From: a virus
DNA: 64,000 bases
Virus record (IMG/VR): IMGVR_UViG_3300012036_000007
Location: 1-64,000 of that record
Reading direction: 5' to 3' (one strand)
Below are positions 41,367 through 50,621 of this stretch, in pieces; position 1 is the stretch's first letter; each line of letters starts with the position of its first letter. A program made the position numbers and the translations under genes. Below the pieces are notes generated by a model. It saw only the letters and a list, made by a program, of their open reading frames with translations. It was not told the DNA's origin and did no database searches.

Positions 41367-43823
41367 ATGGCTAAACCACTTGAATACCCGATTAAACTAA
41401 CCAACCATCCTGACAATGCGGGATCGCTAAAGAGTCTCAGCGACTCGATTAGTAAGGCGATGCGGGGTGCGGATTTATCCATCCAGTCGGTGGGTGAATC
41501 GGCAGTTGCTCAACTCAGTGCGATCGAGCGTTCTGTGGTTTCAGCGAGTCAAAGCCTTGGTGGTTTGTCTCGCAATAGCGGTTCGCTGCGAGAATCTTCG
41601 GTCGGTCCGGTAGCCCCGGCTGCTCCTATTGGTTCGGTTGATCCAGTCGGCCCATCTGGTGTGGATGCAGCAGCCGGGTTCAATCGGGACTTCGAGCGCG
41701 AGCAGAATCTAAACCCGCCTAGATTCATGGTGGAAATGCCGGATGTGGCGGGTGTGTCCTCCGATTTCATGTCGGATCTTGGGACGGCGTTTGATTCGAA
41801 TCCCATCGACGTGAACCCGTCGGTCGGTTTCGACCCGGCTGAGATCAGTGCGGAAGCGGATGAGTTGAAGCGGTTGTTGGATTCGAAGCTCGCTGCGGAT
41901 GCTGTCGCGGTGGGCGTGTCGCTTGATGACGATGTGCTGAGTGACCAGCTTGGTGATTCCTTGCGGCAGTTGGAGGATCTTGAGAGAGCTGGGGGTGGCG
42001 TAGGTAAAGAGCTTTCATCATCGTTCCGAGAAATCGCGTCTAAGGCGGAAGAGAGTGCATCTGGAATTGGCCAGCTTGCTTCTGGCTTAGCCTTTCTGAC
42101 TGCGGGGAATGAGGATGCAAAGGAATTCATCAACACGCTTCTCAAAATCAAGGGAGCGACTGACGTAGGGCTTGGGTTGTTTAAGTCTCTATCTGGCTTG
42201 GTTCAAGTGACCTCGCTGGTGAAAGACAGGACGGCATTGCGATCCCAGGCACAGCAGATAGACAACCAGCGAACACAAGTAGCTAGGCAAGCGGCATTGC
42301 AGTACGTGACGATGCTTGACCGGCAAGGCATCTCATTATTGAAGGCCACCAATGGCAACCGTGCCCATGCGGCTGCATTGAGGCAGGTAGCCACCGAAGC
42401 AAGACGGGCGGCTATTGCGGAGCGTGATTTCAACACCTCAGCGAGTTCCGGTGGGTTCAAGGGTGGGGGCGGACGTGGTAGCGGCATCGCAGGCCTGATC
42501 GGTTCATCGCTTGGGGGTTCAGTCGGCGGTGGAGGGTTGGTGAGTACCGTTGCTTCGCAAGCGGGCGGTTCTATTGGCGCATCGATAGGTGGAGCATCCA
42601 TTGGAGCAGCTGCAATACCCGCTGCGGCTATCGCTGGCGTAGGTCTGACAGCCGGAGCACTAACCGTCGGGTTGATAGGCCTTGCTGACACTCTTGATGG
42701 CAGTGCGAGCGACATCGATTCCAACACGGCCAAGATCGGTTCTTCGGCAGCCGAGTGGGCGGACTACGTCGGGGACATGACGGGCCTATTCGACCTGATT
42801 GATTCATCGGGGTTGGAAGCAGCTGAATCGATGCGGGCTTTTGCGAAACAGAACCAAGCTCAAATCGATGCGATCAACAAGCAGTTCGATGACAAGCAAG
42901 AGGCAGCCGACTTGAGCCTCAGCCGTGAAGCCGACGATGCGGCATTGGGGAGCAGTTTCGAAAGGCTCGACCTAGAAGTCCAATCCGGACTGATGAGCGA
43001 CTTGGCGGCAGAGACCCAAAAGGCGGCTGCCCTTGCAGGACGCTTGACCGTACAGGCAGACATTTATCAGAAATCGATCACCGGTACTGGGGTGAGTTTG
43101 GTGGAGAGCAATGCGGCTTTGGATGACGGGATTGATCTAGCCGGTCGGCTTGTGGCAGTCCAGAAGGATCAGTTGAAGGCCATCCAGCAAGAGACGGACG
43201 AACGGAGGAAAGCCAATGAGGAAGTCACTAAGGGTTTGCGAGATCGATTATCTTTGCTTGACGAGGAGGAGCGGAAGCAACGGGACATCTACTCGACCGA
43301 GAAAGAGCGACTCGAGAACGCGGCTATTCGGTTCGTCAAGTTGTCCGAGGTCGACAAGCTGGAAGCACTTTCGGCAAAGAGATTGGCGGATGCAGGTAGG
43401 GCGTCAGAACTATCGCGGTCGCAGCGTGATTTGCTTGATTCGATTGGAACGCGAGATGCATCAACTGCGGTGCGCGGAGCAAACCTAGCGGATGCCCAGA
43501 ACAGTGGCTTCTTCCGGAGCTTTGGTGGCGATGAGCAGCAACGGATAGCGGATGCCCAGCGAGCACGTCAGCAGGCGATGAGCGAGAGTCAGCAAGTGCA
43601 GGTTCAGATCGCGAATCAGGTGGCGGTGGACTTGAAGATCCAATCCAATGAGCAGGCGATTACGGACAAGGTGACGCGTCAGGTACTTGCGGCCATCGCG
43701 GAGCGGGATCGATTGGCGGACCTGAGAAGACGGACGGATGCTAGGGAATTCAGGCTGAATAATGATCGAGAGATGGAAGCATCGCAATCTCAATTCAACC
43801 AAAGCAATCCAGCACTTAACTAG
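41367..43823 (+). CDS. putative tail tape measure protein
   Basis: The 818-residue protein has a Ser/Ala-rich helical N-terminal region, a Gly/Ala-rich hydrophobic block at about 370-445 (GIAGLIGSSLGGSVGGGGL, GASIGAAAIPAAAIAGVGL) and long charged coiled coils from 500 to 800. Hydrophobic membrane-spanning stretches inside a long coiled-coil protein are typical of tape measure proteins. It would set a tail of roughly 120 nm. It lies far from the tail chaperone genes (61836-62674), next to the beta clamp, which is an unusual place. No peptidase domain is seen. Confidence 0.68.
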   Translation: MAKPLEYPIKLTNHPDNAGSLKSLSDSISKAMRGADLSIQSVGESAVAQLSAIERSVVSASQSLGGLSRNSGSLRESSVGPVAPAAPIGSVDPVGPSGVDAAAGFNRDFEREQNLNPPRFMVEMPDVAGVSSDFMSDLGTAFDSNPIDVNPSVGFDPAEISAEADELKRLLDSKLAADAVAVGVSLDDDVLSDQLGDSLRQLEDLERAGGGVGKELSSSFREIASKAEESASGIGQLASGLAFLTAGNEDAKEFINTLLKIKGATDVGLGLFKSLSGLVQVTSLVKDRTALRSQAQQIDNQRTQVARQAALQYVTMLDRQGISLLKATNGNRAHAAALRQVATEARRAAIAERDFNTSASSGGFKGGGGRGSGIAGLIGSSLGGSVGGGGLVSTVASQAGGSIGASIGGASIGAAAIPAAAIAGVGLTAGALTVGLIGLADTLDGSASDIDSNTAKIGSSAAEWADYVGDMTGLFDLIDSSGLEAAESMRAFAKQNQAQIDAINKQFDDKQEAADLSLSREADDAALGSSFERLDLEVQSGLMSDLAAETQKAAALAGRLTVQADIYQKSITGTGVSLVESNAALDDGIDLAGRLVAVQKDQLKAIQQETDERRKANEEVTKGLRDRLSLLDEEERKQRDIYSTEKERLENAAIRFVKLSEVDKLEALSAKRLADAGRASELSRSQRDLLDSIGTRDASTAVRGANLADAQNSGFFRSFGGDEQQRIADAQRARQQAMSESQQVQVQIANQVAVDLKIQSNEQAITDKVTRQVLAAIAERDRLADLRRRTDAREFRLNNDREMEASQSQFNQSNPALN

Positions 43824-44119
43824 TCGTTCGCTAGATCGGCTAGTCGTTTACTTGCTTGGTTCAGTCTCTCCCTTGCTGACTCTAAACGGTCTTGATCTTC
43901 TGCCAATGCGGCGGTCCACTTATCTACTTCATCCCGGTCTCCGGTATCCAATGCGGACTTAATGATGTTCTCGCTGTTTCCGATCATGCTTTCGGCTAGC
44001 TCGACATTCTTCTCGGCAAGCTTGTATTCCGCTTCCGCCCTAGCGATCTTGTCTGCAACTGACTCGCCACACCCGGTAAACACAACCAAAGCGAGAACGA
44101 GAACCGATAGATATTTCAT
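43820..44119 (-). CDS. small lipoprotein with coiled coil
   Basis: The 99-residue protein starts with a signal peptide (MKYLSVLVLALVVFTGCGES) whose FTGC is a lipobox, so Cys17 is probably lipidated. The rest is a helical coiled coil. CGAAAGG lies 9 nt upstream of the ATG on this strand. It is transcribed against the tape measure gene, overlapping it by 4 nt at the 3' ends. Small phage lipoproteins often block superinfection, but spanin or host-derived roles are possible. Confidence 0.72.
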   Translation of the reverse strand: MKYLSVLVLALVVFTGCGESVADKIARAEAEYKLAEKNVELAESMIGNSENIIKSALDTGDRDEVDKWTAALAEDQDRLESARERLNQASKRLADLAND

Positions 44120-44262
44120 CTGAGAGAGCCTTTCGAGGGATTAGGGGGCAACGAACACCGATTGTAATCAATGCCCGCTAGATCGTGGCACATGGCTACT
44201 AGGCTGTATTGTTCGAGTGACGTGAATTTGCCAGGGCTGGCTTTGAATTAATAGACTTGACG

Positions 44263-44297
44263 TACTCCCCACGGATAAATCCGGGGGATTCTTAGGT
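44263..44297 (-). ncRNA. probable omega-RNA 3' end / right-end hairpin
   Basis: Immediately after tnpB, the minus strand contains GGATTTATCC within CCCC/GGGG arms, the conserved right-end hairpin that in characterised TnpB systems forms the 3' part of the guide RNA scaffold. Sequence downstream of about 44257 on this strand would be the guide. The 5' end of the RNA lies inside the gene and cannot be placed. Confidence 0.45.
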
Positions 44298-45434
44298 TCA
44301 AACAGAAACAGCAGGCTGAGCCTGACTGACATTTCCTCGCCTATCGAGCTGACGACCCAGCTCTTGAATGTTTATCGCAGCGTTGTGGTCTCGGCCAATT
44401 GAATGACCGCAACCACCGCACTCAAACGTACGAACCGAAAGCGGCATGTCTTGGACATGTCCGCAATCGCTGCACGTCTTTGTGGTCGGCTCGAATCGTC
44501 CAACTTGAACGACGCGACACCCTCGCTTTGCTGCAACGTGCTTGAGTATCGACAAGAACGAATCAAACGCCAAGTCGGAGACCTTACGGCCCCAAAGTCG
44601 TTTCATGCCATCTAAGTTCAAATCCTCAAAACACATCACCGCGTACCGGTCGCAAAGGTTATGGGCCAGTTTGAAGAACCAGTCACGACGGCGGTTTGCA
44701 ATTCGTTCGTGGACTCTCGAAAGTCGATTCTTCGCTTTGCGTCGGTTGTTGCTTCCCTTGGTTTTCGTCGCAAGTTCACGATTCGCTTTCGCCAATTGAG
44801 CACTACCTTGCTTAAAAAACTCCGGGCTGGTGATCGTACTTCCATCATTAAACGTGAGAAAGTCTTTCAAACCGAAATCCGCGCCGCCGACATTACTCGT
44901 TACTGGCGTGGATGGCTTAAATTCTTCGTTCAATGTTGAGAAGCACAACCACAATCGATTCATGCGGTCACGTTTCACCGTGACCGTCTTTATCGTTCCT
45001 TCGATCTCTCTGGAGTTCACAAACTTGTAGTTGTGTCGTCCGATCCTAATCCTGTTGCCACCGAGCAGCTTCCATCCTGCTTGCGTCATCGTGAACGACG
45101 AATACTCTCGCGACTTTTGAAATCCGGGGCGACCTGCTTTGACTCCCTTGCGAGTCTTCAACCACTTGAAAAAACGCTGGTAGGCATTGTCCAAACGCTC
45201 AACGACTTTTTGGACGGACTGCGATCCAACCAGCATCCAATCTTCATGACGTTTGCGGAGTTTCGCAATGTGTTTCTGGAGTTTCGCCTTCGAACAATAC
45301 TTGCCGAACAGACGGAAGTACGTCCGTTGAAATGCCACCGCGTGATTCCAAATACGACCGTACGTAGAAATCATGCGATGCAATCGCACATTCCTGCGTG
45401 TTTCGAACAGTCGGTATTTGTACGTTCGTCGCAT
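44298..45434 (-). CDS. tnpB: TnpB RNA-guided nuclease (IS200/IS605 family)
   Basis: The 378-residue protein has the TnpB plan: RRTYKYRLFETRRNVRLHRMI start, OrfB domain, RuvC-I GADFGLKDFLTF (Asp kept), RuvC-II CFEDLNLDGMKR (Glu kept), a zinc finger CSDCG...CGGCG, and RuvC-III GRDHNAAINI (Asp kept). All catalytic residues are present, so it could be an active RNA-guided DNA nuclease. A longer reading frame adds 67 residues upstream, but the family start fits the Met at 45434. A 12-bp inverted repeat lies in its leader. Confidence 0.9.
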   Translation of the reverse strand: MRRTYKYRLFETRRNVRLHRMISTYGRIWNHAVAFQRTYFRLFGKYCSKAKLQKHIAKLRKRHEDWMLVGSQSVQKVVERLDNAYQRFFKWLKTRKGVKAGRPGFQKSREYSSFTMTQAGWKLLGGNRIRIGRHNYKFVNSREIEGTIKTVTVKRDRMNRLWLCFSTLNEEFKPSTPVTSNVGGADFGLKDFLTFNDGSTITSPEFFKQGSAQLAKANRELATKTKGSNNRRKAKNRLSRVHERIANRRRDWFFKLAHNLCDRYAVMCFEDLNLDGMKRLWGRKVSDLAFDSFLSILKHVAAKRGCRVVQVGRFEPTTKTCSDCGHVQDMPLSVRTFECGGCGHSIGRDHNAAINIQELGRQLDRRGNVSQAQPAVSV

Positions 45435-45465
45435 CGGTTGTCTGTGAAAGGTGCCCCGCACCGGC

Positions 45466-45537
45466 TGACACACAACTCGCGCAGAAGAATCCGCAAGAAT
45501 CGTTACCGGTTTGGAGCGTATCAAAAGTTGTGTGTCA
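45466..45537. repeat. 12-bp perfect inverted repeat before tnpB
   Basis: TGACACACAACT at 45466-45477 and AGTTGTGTGTCA at 45526-45537 flank 48 nt. It lies 32 nt before the tnpB start on the minus strand and inside the element. It could fold in the tnpB mRNA leader or bind a regulator. Confidence 0.6.
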
Positions 45538-45788
45538 CGAGTTATTATAGCGATACCTACTTGCAGGGCAACACGTATTTGGTCGGATCGACGCCATATC
45601 GAACGGCGTCGATCCGAATCGCTATCCATCCCCATAGCTAAAGCAGGGGGCTTTCCGCGATGTCAGAGTAATTGAGAGTTGGAAGCAGTTGTCCGGTCAC
45701 CGAATTGGCGGATTCGACTAGGTGCTGTCGTTCGTGCGCAAACTGCTAAGATGCTCCCCATCATCAACAAAGGCATGGGGCAGAGCGA

Positions 45789-48700
45789 ATGCAGGCAGCA
45801 GAATTCATTGAGCGCTGGACGAAGTCCGGCGGAGCGGAGCTAGCAAATTCGCAGGCGTTCATAGTGGAGCTGTGTGACCTATTAGGTGTCGATCATCCAG
45901 ACCCGACGATTGACTCTGGCGAGGACCAAAACACGTACGTCTTCGAAAAGGCAATAAAATTCAACAATGGGGACGGAACCTTCAGCGACGGACGAGTCGA
46001 CCTGTATAAGCAAGGCAGCTTCGTTTTTGAGTCGAAGCAGGGCGTTGAGAAGAAAAACGCATCGGCAGATGAACGACTGGCTACGGTTACCCGCAATGCC
46101 AGACAACGAAGCGGGACTGGCAAACGAGGCTCCCGTGAATGGGAAAAGTCGATGTTTCGGGCGAGAGGTCAGGCGAAACGTTACGCGGAAGCCCTCCCGG
46201 AGTGGCCACCTTTCTTGGTTGTTGCCGACATCGGCTATTGCTTTGATTTGTACGCGGACTTTAGCGGCACAGGGAAGAACTACCAGCCGTTTCCCGACCC
46301 ACGTAGCTATCGAATCGAAATCACTCGACTCAGTGACGAGAATGTACGTGGTGACCTTCGGTTGCTATTCACAGGTCCGCACCAACTCGACCCTAGCAAA
46401 CGATCGGCAGAGGTTACGCGGGAGATTGCGACTCGACTGGCAAAGCTGGCCAAGAGCTTGGAGGCCCAACACGACCCGGAGGTTGTAGCGGGTTTTCTGA
46501 TGCGATGTTTGTTTACGATGTTTGCCGAAGATGTCGACCTAATCAAGCGAGATGGATTCACCGAATTGCTGTTGAGTCTTCGCACAGAGCCGGACAACTT
46601 CGTGCCAATGGTGGAGGGTCTTTGGACTGCGATGGACTGCGGTGAGTTCTCCCAGTTCTTGCGCGAGAAGGTCCGTCGATTTAACGGCAAGTTCTTCAAG
46701 GACAAGACCGCTTTGCCGGTAACGCTAGACCAGTTGCAACTCCTGATCGAGGCAGCGGGCGACTACGACTGGAAAGATGTCGAACCAGCGATATTTGGAA
46801 CCCTGCTCGAAAGAGCGTTGGATCCGGTGGAACGTCACAAGCTAGGAGCACACTACACGCCACGTGCTTACGTTGAGCGGTTGGTGATGCCAACGATCAT
46901 CGAACCATTGCGTGAGCAGTGGGATGCGACCTACGCGGCTGCCACACGACTGGATGACGAAGGCAAGCGAAAAGATGCGGTCAATCTTTTGCGTGAGTTT
47001 CACGGTGAGCTATGTGAAGTCAGGGTCTTGGACCCGGCATGTGGAAGCGGAAACTTTCTTTATGTCGCGATGGAGTTGATGAAACGGCTAGAGGGGGAAG
47101 TCGTAGCGACTCTGGCAAGTTTCGGGGACAACGTTCTGCCGGGAATCACGATCGACCCGCATCAATTCTTGGGGATCGAGATCAATCCGAGGGCTGCAGC
47201 GCTGGCGGAGTTAGTCTTGTGGATCGGGTACGTACAGTGGCACAAACGAACGCGAACAGAAACGACGCCTCCCGAGCCAATCCTGCGAGATTACGGCAAC
47301 ATCGAGTGCCGCGACGCAGTGTTGGATTGGGACAGAATCGAGCCGGTTGTCGATGATGACGGCAATCCCGTCACTCGCTGGGATGGGCGAACAACGAAGC
47401 CGCACCCGGTCACGGGCGAAGAGGTGCCCGATGAAGATGCACGCGTTCACGAGCAGCGTTACATCAATTCAAGAAAAGCCGCGTGGCCCGAAACGGATTA
47501 CATCGTCGGCAATCCGCCGTTCATTGGCACGTCGCGGATGCGAGACGCACTGGGCGACGGCTACACCAAGGTGATCCGATCGACGTACAGCGAACTGCCC
47601 GAGTCGTGTGATTACGTGATGTACTGGTGGCACACGGCGGCCGAAAGAGTGCGGGCCGAACAAGCCAACCGCTTCGGTTTGATCACGACAAACAGTCTTC
47701 GTCAAACGTTCAATCGCCGAGTCGTCACACCGCACTTGCAAGCCAAGAATCCGCTTTCGATCGACTTCGCGATCCCAGATCACCCGTGGGTGGATACGGC
47801 GATGTGCGCTGCGGTGCGGATCGCGATGACGGTTGGCGTTCCGGGCGAATCGGCTGGCGTGTTGAACCGCGTGGCATCGGAAGAAGAACGCGGAGAGGAA
47901 GCGGCAGCAATCGAGTTCAAGACTTCGAGCGGGATCATCCAAGCTGACTTGCGAATTGGCGCGGACGTTGGTTCGGCAATCACTCTTCAAGCGAATGAGG
48001 ATCTCAGCAATCGAGGCTATTGCCTTTTCGGCCAGGGGTTTGTCCTTGAGGCAAAAATTGCTGCCGACCTAATTGCAAAAGGATGCGGAGCGACTATCCA
48101 TCCGTACCTGAACGGGCGAGATGTTACGCAGCAGGCTCGCGGTGTTTTTGTAATCGACGTCTGCGAGTTGAAGTCAGAAGACGTACGTCAACGTTTCCCT
48201 GCCGTCTACCAGCATCTGCTAGATTTCGTCAAACCCGAACGTGATCAAAATAACCGTAAGAGTCGCCGAGATAATTGGTGGGTGTACGGTGAGCCAAATC
48301 CAAAGCTCCGAAAACAGCTTGTCGGGTTGCATCGCTATATCGCAACCGCGGAGACGTCAAAGCATCGCTTCTTTGTGTTACTTGACGATGCGATCCATCC
48401 CGACAATGCATTAATTGCTTTCGCGGTAGATGATGTTTCCATCCATGGCGTGCTTTCGAGCAAAATTCACGTTTGCTGGGCACTCGCCGCTGGTGGTCGA
48501 CTCGGGGTAGGTAATGATCCGCGTTACAACAAAACCCGCTGCTTCGAGACCTTCCCATTCCCCATCACTGACGCAGCCAGCAAGAAACGCATTGGCGACT
48601 TGGCTGAGCAACTCGACGCCCATCGCAAGCGGCAGCAAGATCAACACGCAACGCTGACGATGACCGGCATGTACAACGTGCTGGAGAAGTTGCGATCCGG

Positions 48701-49202
48701 TGAAACACTGACGGCCAAGGATCAAACCATCCACCAGCAAGGACTCGTCTCGGTACTGAAACAGATTCACGACGACCTCGATGCCGCCGTGTTCGACGCC
48801 TACGGATGGCCCCACGATATGGAAGACGAAGAGATCTTACAACGCCTAGTCGATTTGAATCACGAACGAGCCGAAGAGGAAAGTCGTGGAATCGTTCGGT
48901 GGTTGCGTCCGGACTTCCAAAACCCCGACGGTGCGACACAAACCGCCTTTTCTGGCCAAGAGAAAAAGATTCCCGCCAAGAAAGCCGCTACGAAGGTCAA
49001 GAAGCAACCTTGGCCCGCGACCTTGCCAGAGCGAGTGAAAGTCGTTCGCGATTCACTTCTAGAACTGCGGACTCCAATATCGTCCGACGACATGGCCAAG
49101 CGGTTCACTCGGGCGGCGAAGACCAATGTGAACCAGATACTCGACACGCTAGTCGAATTGGGGCAGGCACGACTCACCGATGACTCGCAATATGTCCGGT
49201 GA
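45789..49202 (+). CDS. MmeI-like (type IIL/IIG) restriction-modification enzyme
   Basis: The 1137-residue protein combines nuclease and methylase. The N-terminal part has Asp71-X9-Glu81-Ser-Lys83 (DLYKQGSFVFESK), the exact D-X9-ExK spacing I recall for MmeI. The gamma-type methylase has motif I LDPACGSGN (Asp415) and motif IV NPPF (575-578). The region 600-950 should recognise DNA (FPFP near 920 is common in the family). A winged helix at about 1085-1130 ends it. Such single proteins methylate one strand and cut at a distance. It may defend the lysogen or infected cell against other phages. The ATG has GGGGCAGAGCG upstream. Confidence 0.83.
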   Translation: MQAAEFIERWTKSGGAELANSQAFIVELCDLLGVDHPDPTIDSGEDQNTYVFEKAIKFNNGDGTFSDGRVDLYKQGSFVFESKQGVEKKNASADERLATVTRNARQRSGTGKRGSREWEKSMFRARGQAKRYAEALPEWPPFLVVADIGYCFDLYADFSGTGKNYQPFPDPRSYRIEITRLSDENVRGDLRLLFTGPHQLDPSKRSAEVTREIATRLAKLAKSLEAQHDPEVVAGFLMRCLFTMFAEDVDLIKRDGFTELLLSLRTEPDNFVPMVEGLWTAMDCGEFSQFLREKVRRFNGKFFKDKTALPVTLDQLQLLIEAAGDYDWKDVEPAIFGTLLERALDPVERHKLGAHYTPRAYVERLVMPTIIEPLREQWDATYAAATRLDDEGKRKDAVNLLREFHGELCEVRVLDPACGSGNFLYVAMELMKRLEGEVVATLASFGDNVLPGITIDPHQFLGIEINPRAAALAELVLWIGYVQWHKRTRTETTPPEPILRDYGNIECRDAVLDWDRIEPVVDDDGNPVTRWDGRTTKPHPVTGEEVPDEDARVHEQRYINSRKAAWPETDYIVGNPPFIGTSRMRDALGDGYTKVIRSTYSELPESCDYVMYWWHTAAERVRAEQANRFGLITTNSLRQTFNRRVVTPHLQAKNPLSIDFAIPDHPWVDTAMCAAVRIAMTVGVPGESAGVLNRVASEEERGEEAAAIEFKTSSGIIQADLRIGADVGSAITLQANEDLSNRGYCLFGQGFVLEAKIAADLIAKGCGATIHPYLNGRDVTQQARGVFVIDVCELKSEDVRQRFPAVYQHLLDFVKPERDQNNRKSRRDNWWVYGEPNPKLRKQLVGLHRYIATAETSKHRFFVLLDDAIHPDNALIAFAVDDVSIHGVLSSKIHVCWALAAGGRLGVGNDPRYNKTRCFETFPFPITDAASKKRIGDLAEQLDAHRKRQQDQHATLTMTGMYNVLEKLRSGETLTAKDQTIHQQGLVSVLKQIHDDLDAAVFDAYGWPHDMEDEEILQRLVDLNHERAEEESRGIVRWLRPDFQNPDGATQTAFSGQEKKIPAKKAATKVKKQPWPATLPERVKVVRDSLLELRTPISSDDMAKRFTRAAKTNVNQILDTLVELGQARLTDDSQYVR

Positions 49203-49338
49203 TGGATGGCAACTTGTAGACGAAAGAACTGTTTGCCATGCATGCTGTGCAGTGGATACGGCTGCGACCTTGCGGCTCCTATATCGCCGGTCAAGAATGC
49301 CAGATTGTCACGACAACCCCTAGATAGGATGATCACCC

Positions 49339-49506
49339 ATGCCACGCTCAGTGAGATTCATGAAGTTGCGATACAGATTCTTTCGACGGCTGACGGGCGC
49401 TGAATACCCGGCTTTGAGGGCAGACGAGATAGCAGAGCGATGTTATCACCTAGCGCGTGATGGCAAATCCCCCACCATTGCCAGCATTAAAGGCGGCAAT
49501 TCGTAG
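49339..49506 (+). CDS. small basic peptide gene
   Basis: ATG at 49339, preceded by TAGGAT 6-11 nt upstream, opens a 55-residue frame (MPRSVRFMKLRYRFFRRLTG...AERCYHLARDGKSPTIASIK) ending at TAG 49506. The N-terminus is strongly basic. The function is unknown; it lies in the otherwise empty 0.58-kb gap after the restriction enzyme. Confidence 0.4.
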   Translation: MPRSVRFMKLRYRFFRRLTGAEYPALRADEIAERCYHLARDGKSPTIASIKGGNS

Positions 49507-49787
49507 CCAAAAGCCGGAAGGAGGCAGAAACCGGAGCAGATCAATTAGCTACCTAGCATTCTGCAAAAGTACCGTTCTATGCCGGGTTGACCTGATTTGT
49601 CCACGGCAATTCCAGGCTGATGTAGCTTGGCGATTCCATTCTGTCGCGACTTACTCTCAAACCAGAGCCGGCACGTTAGACCTAATCATCATCTTCGAGA
49701 ATGCCGATAGAGATTGAAAAGAGAAGCCATTTTCTATTTCGATAGTGTCAAAATGCGCAATCGTCTCGCAAAGGAAGAAAGCAAGCT
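49507..49787. other. intergenic region without convincing gene
   Basis: This 281-nt gap before the adenine methylase has no convincing gene. An 86-codon frame at 49457-49717 crosses it but lacks family features and a ribosome site. GCGCAATC occurs at 49755-49762, but no TGCGTCTA follows at the right distance, so it is not counted as a promoter. AAGGAAG serves as the ribosome site of the next gene. Confidence 0.5.
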
Positions 49788-50621
49788 ATGATCGCGAAAA
49801 CTAGAAATCGGCGGCAATCTGCGCCAATCAAGTGGCATGGCGGCAAGACCTACCTAGCTGCTGGCATTATCGAAATGATGCCGGAACACATTCATTACGT
49901 TGAGCCATTCTTTGGCGGTGGTGCTGTTTTTTTCCGCAAGACGAACGAATTGATTGAAGGGCATTCGGAAGTGATCAACGATGTCTACTCCGAACTGATC
50001 AATTTTTGGCAAGTGCTAAAGTGTCGAACGAGCTTCAGTGAATTTCAGCGGCAGGCATTACAAACACCATTTGCCAAGCCAGTTTGGGATCTGGCGATGA
50101 CCGAATCGTCAACCGATCCAATCGCCAAAGCTCTTGCGTTCTTTGTTCGATATCGACAGTCTAGGCAGGGCCTTGGAAAAGACTTTGCAACAATGTCTCG
50201 AAAACGGACGCGACGCGGCATGAATGAGCAGGTGTCATCTTGGCTATCGGCCGTAGATGGCCTGCCCGAGGCACACGCAAGGCTTCAACGTGTTGTCATC
50301 TACTGTGATGACGCATACAAATTGATCAGACGAGAGGACGACGCCCAAACTCTATTCTATTGTGACCCGCCTTACATTTCCCAAACTCGCGTTGTGAGCG
50401 ATGCTTACCTCTTCGAAATGACGGACGAGCAACATTGCGAGTTGCTGACGACGTTGGGCGAGATTCGCGGGAAGATGCTTCTGAGCGGTTATCGTCACCC
50501 CGTATATGACGCAGCAGCAGAACGGTATGGCTGGCGACGAACGGATACCAAAATCGACAACAAGGCGAGTTCGTCGAAAACTAAGCCAATCAAAATTGAA
50601 TCAGTCTGGTCGAATTTCTAA
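49788..50621 (+). CDS. D12-class N6-adenine DNA methyltransferase (Dam-like)
   Basis: The 277-residue protein has IKWHGGKTYLA (residues 13-24), the SAM motif VEPFFGGGAVFF (about 38-49) and catalytic CDPPY near 190-194. This order is that of the alpha-class D12 family, including Dam and the phage Dam enzymes. The specificity is probably GATC-like but cannot be read from the sequence. With the neighbouring MmeI-like enzyme it forms a DNA modification island. GGAAG precedes the ATG. Confidence 0.88.
   Translation: MIAKTRNRRQSAPIKWHGGKTYLAAGIIEMMPEHIHYVEPFFGGGAVFFRKTNELIEGHSEVINDVYSELINFWQVLKCRTSFSEFQRQALQTPFAKPVWDLAMTESSTDPIAKALAFFVRYRQSRQGLGKDFATMSRKRTRRGMNEQVSSWLSAVDGLPEAHARLQRVVIYCDDAYKLIRREDDAQTLFYCDPPYISQTRVVSDAYLFEMTDEQHCELLTTLGEIRGKMLLSGYRHPVYDAAAERYGWRRTDTKIDNKASSSKTKPIKIESVWSNF

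Larger units (their letters stand above)
44257..45665 (-). mobile_element. IS200/IS605-type TnpB-only element
   Basis: A tnpB gene on the minus strand is flanked by typical terminal structures. The right end at about 44257-44290 has a hairpin (GGAT-AA-ATCC inside CCCC/GGGG) and ends with TCAA on the minus strand, as expected of this family. The left end near 45645-45665 has an imperfect hairpin around GCCCCCTGCTTT on the minus strand. No tnpA is present, so it needs a helper transposase to move. It sits between genes and interrupts none. The left boundary is uncertain by tens of bases. Confidence 0.75.

Noticed and set aside
45435-45635. N-terminal extension of the TnpB reading frame by 67 residues
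   Set aside because: It runs through the element's leader and the 12-bp repeat; the family starts at the Met at 45434.
49457-49717. 86-codon frame before the adenine methylase
   Set aside because: It has no ribosome site, no family features and an irregular composition; a shorter overlapping peptide at 49339 has better start signals.
49755-49762. A further GCGCAATC block before the adenine methylase
   Set aside because: The sequence 13 nt later (AGAAAGCA) has no resemblance to TGCGTCTA.
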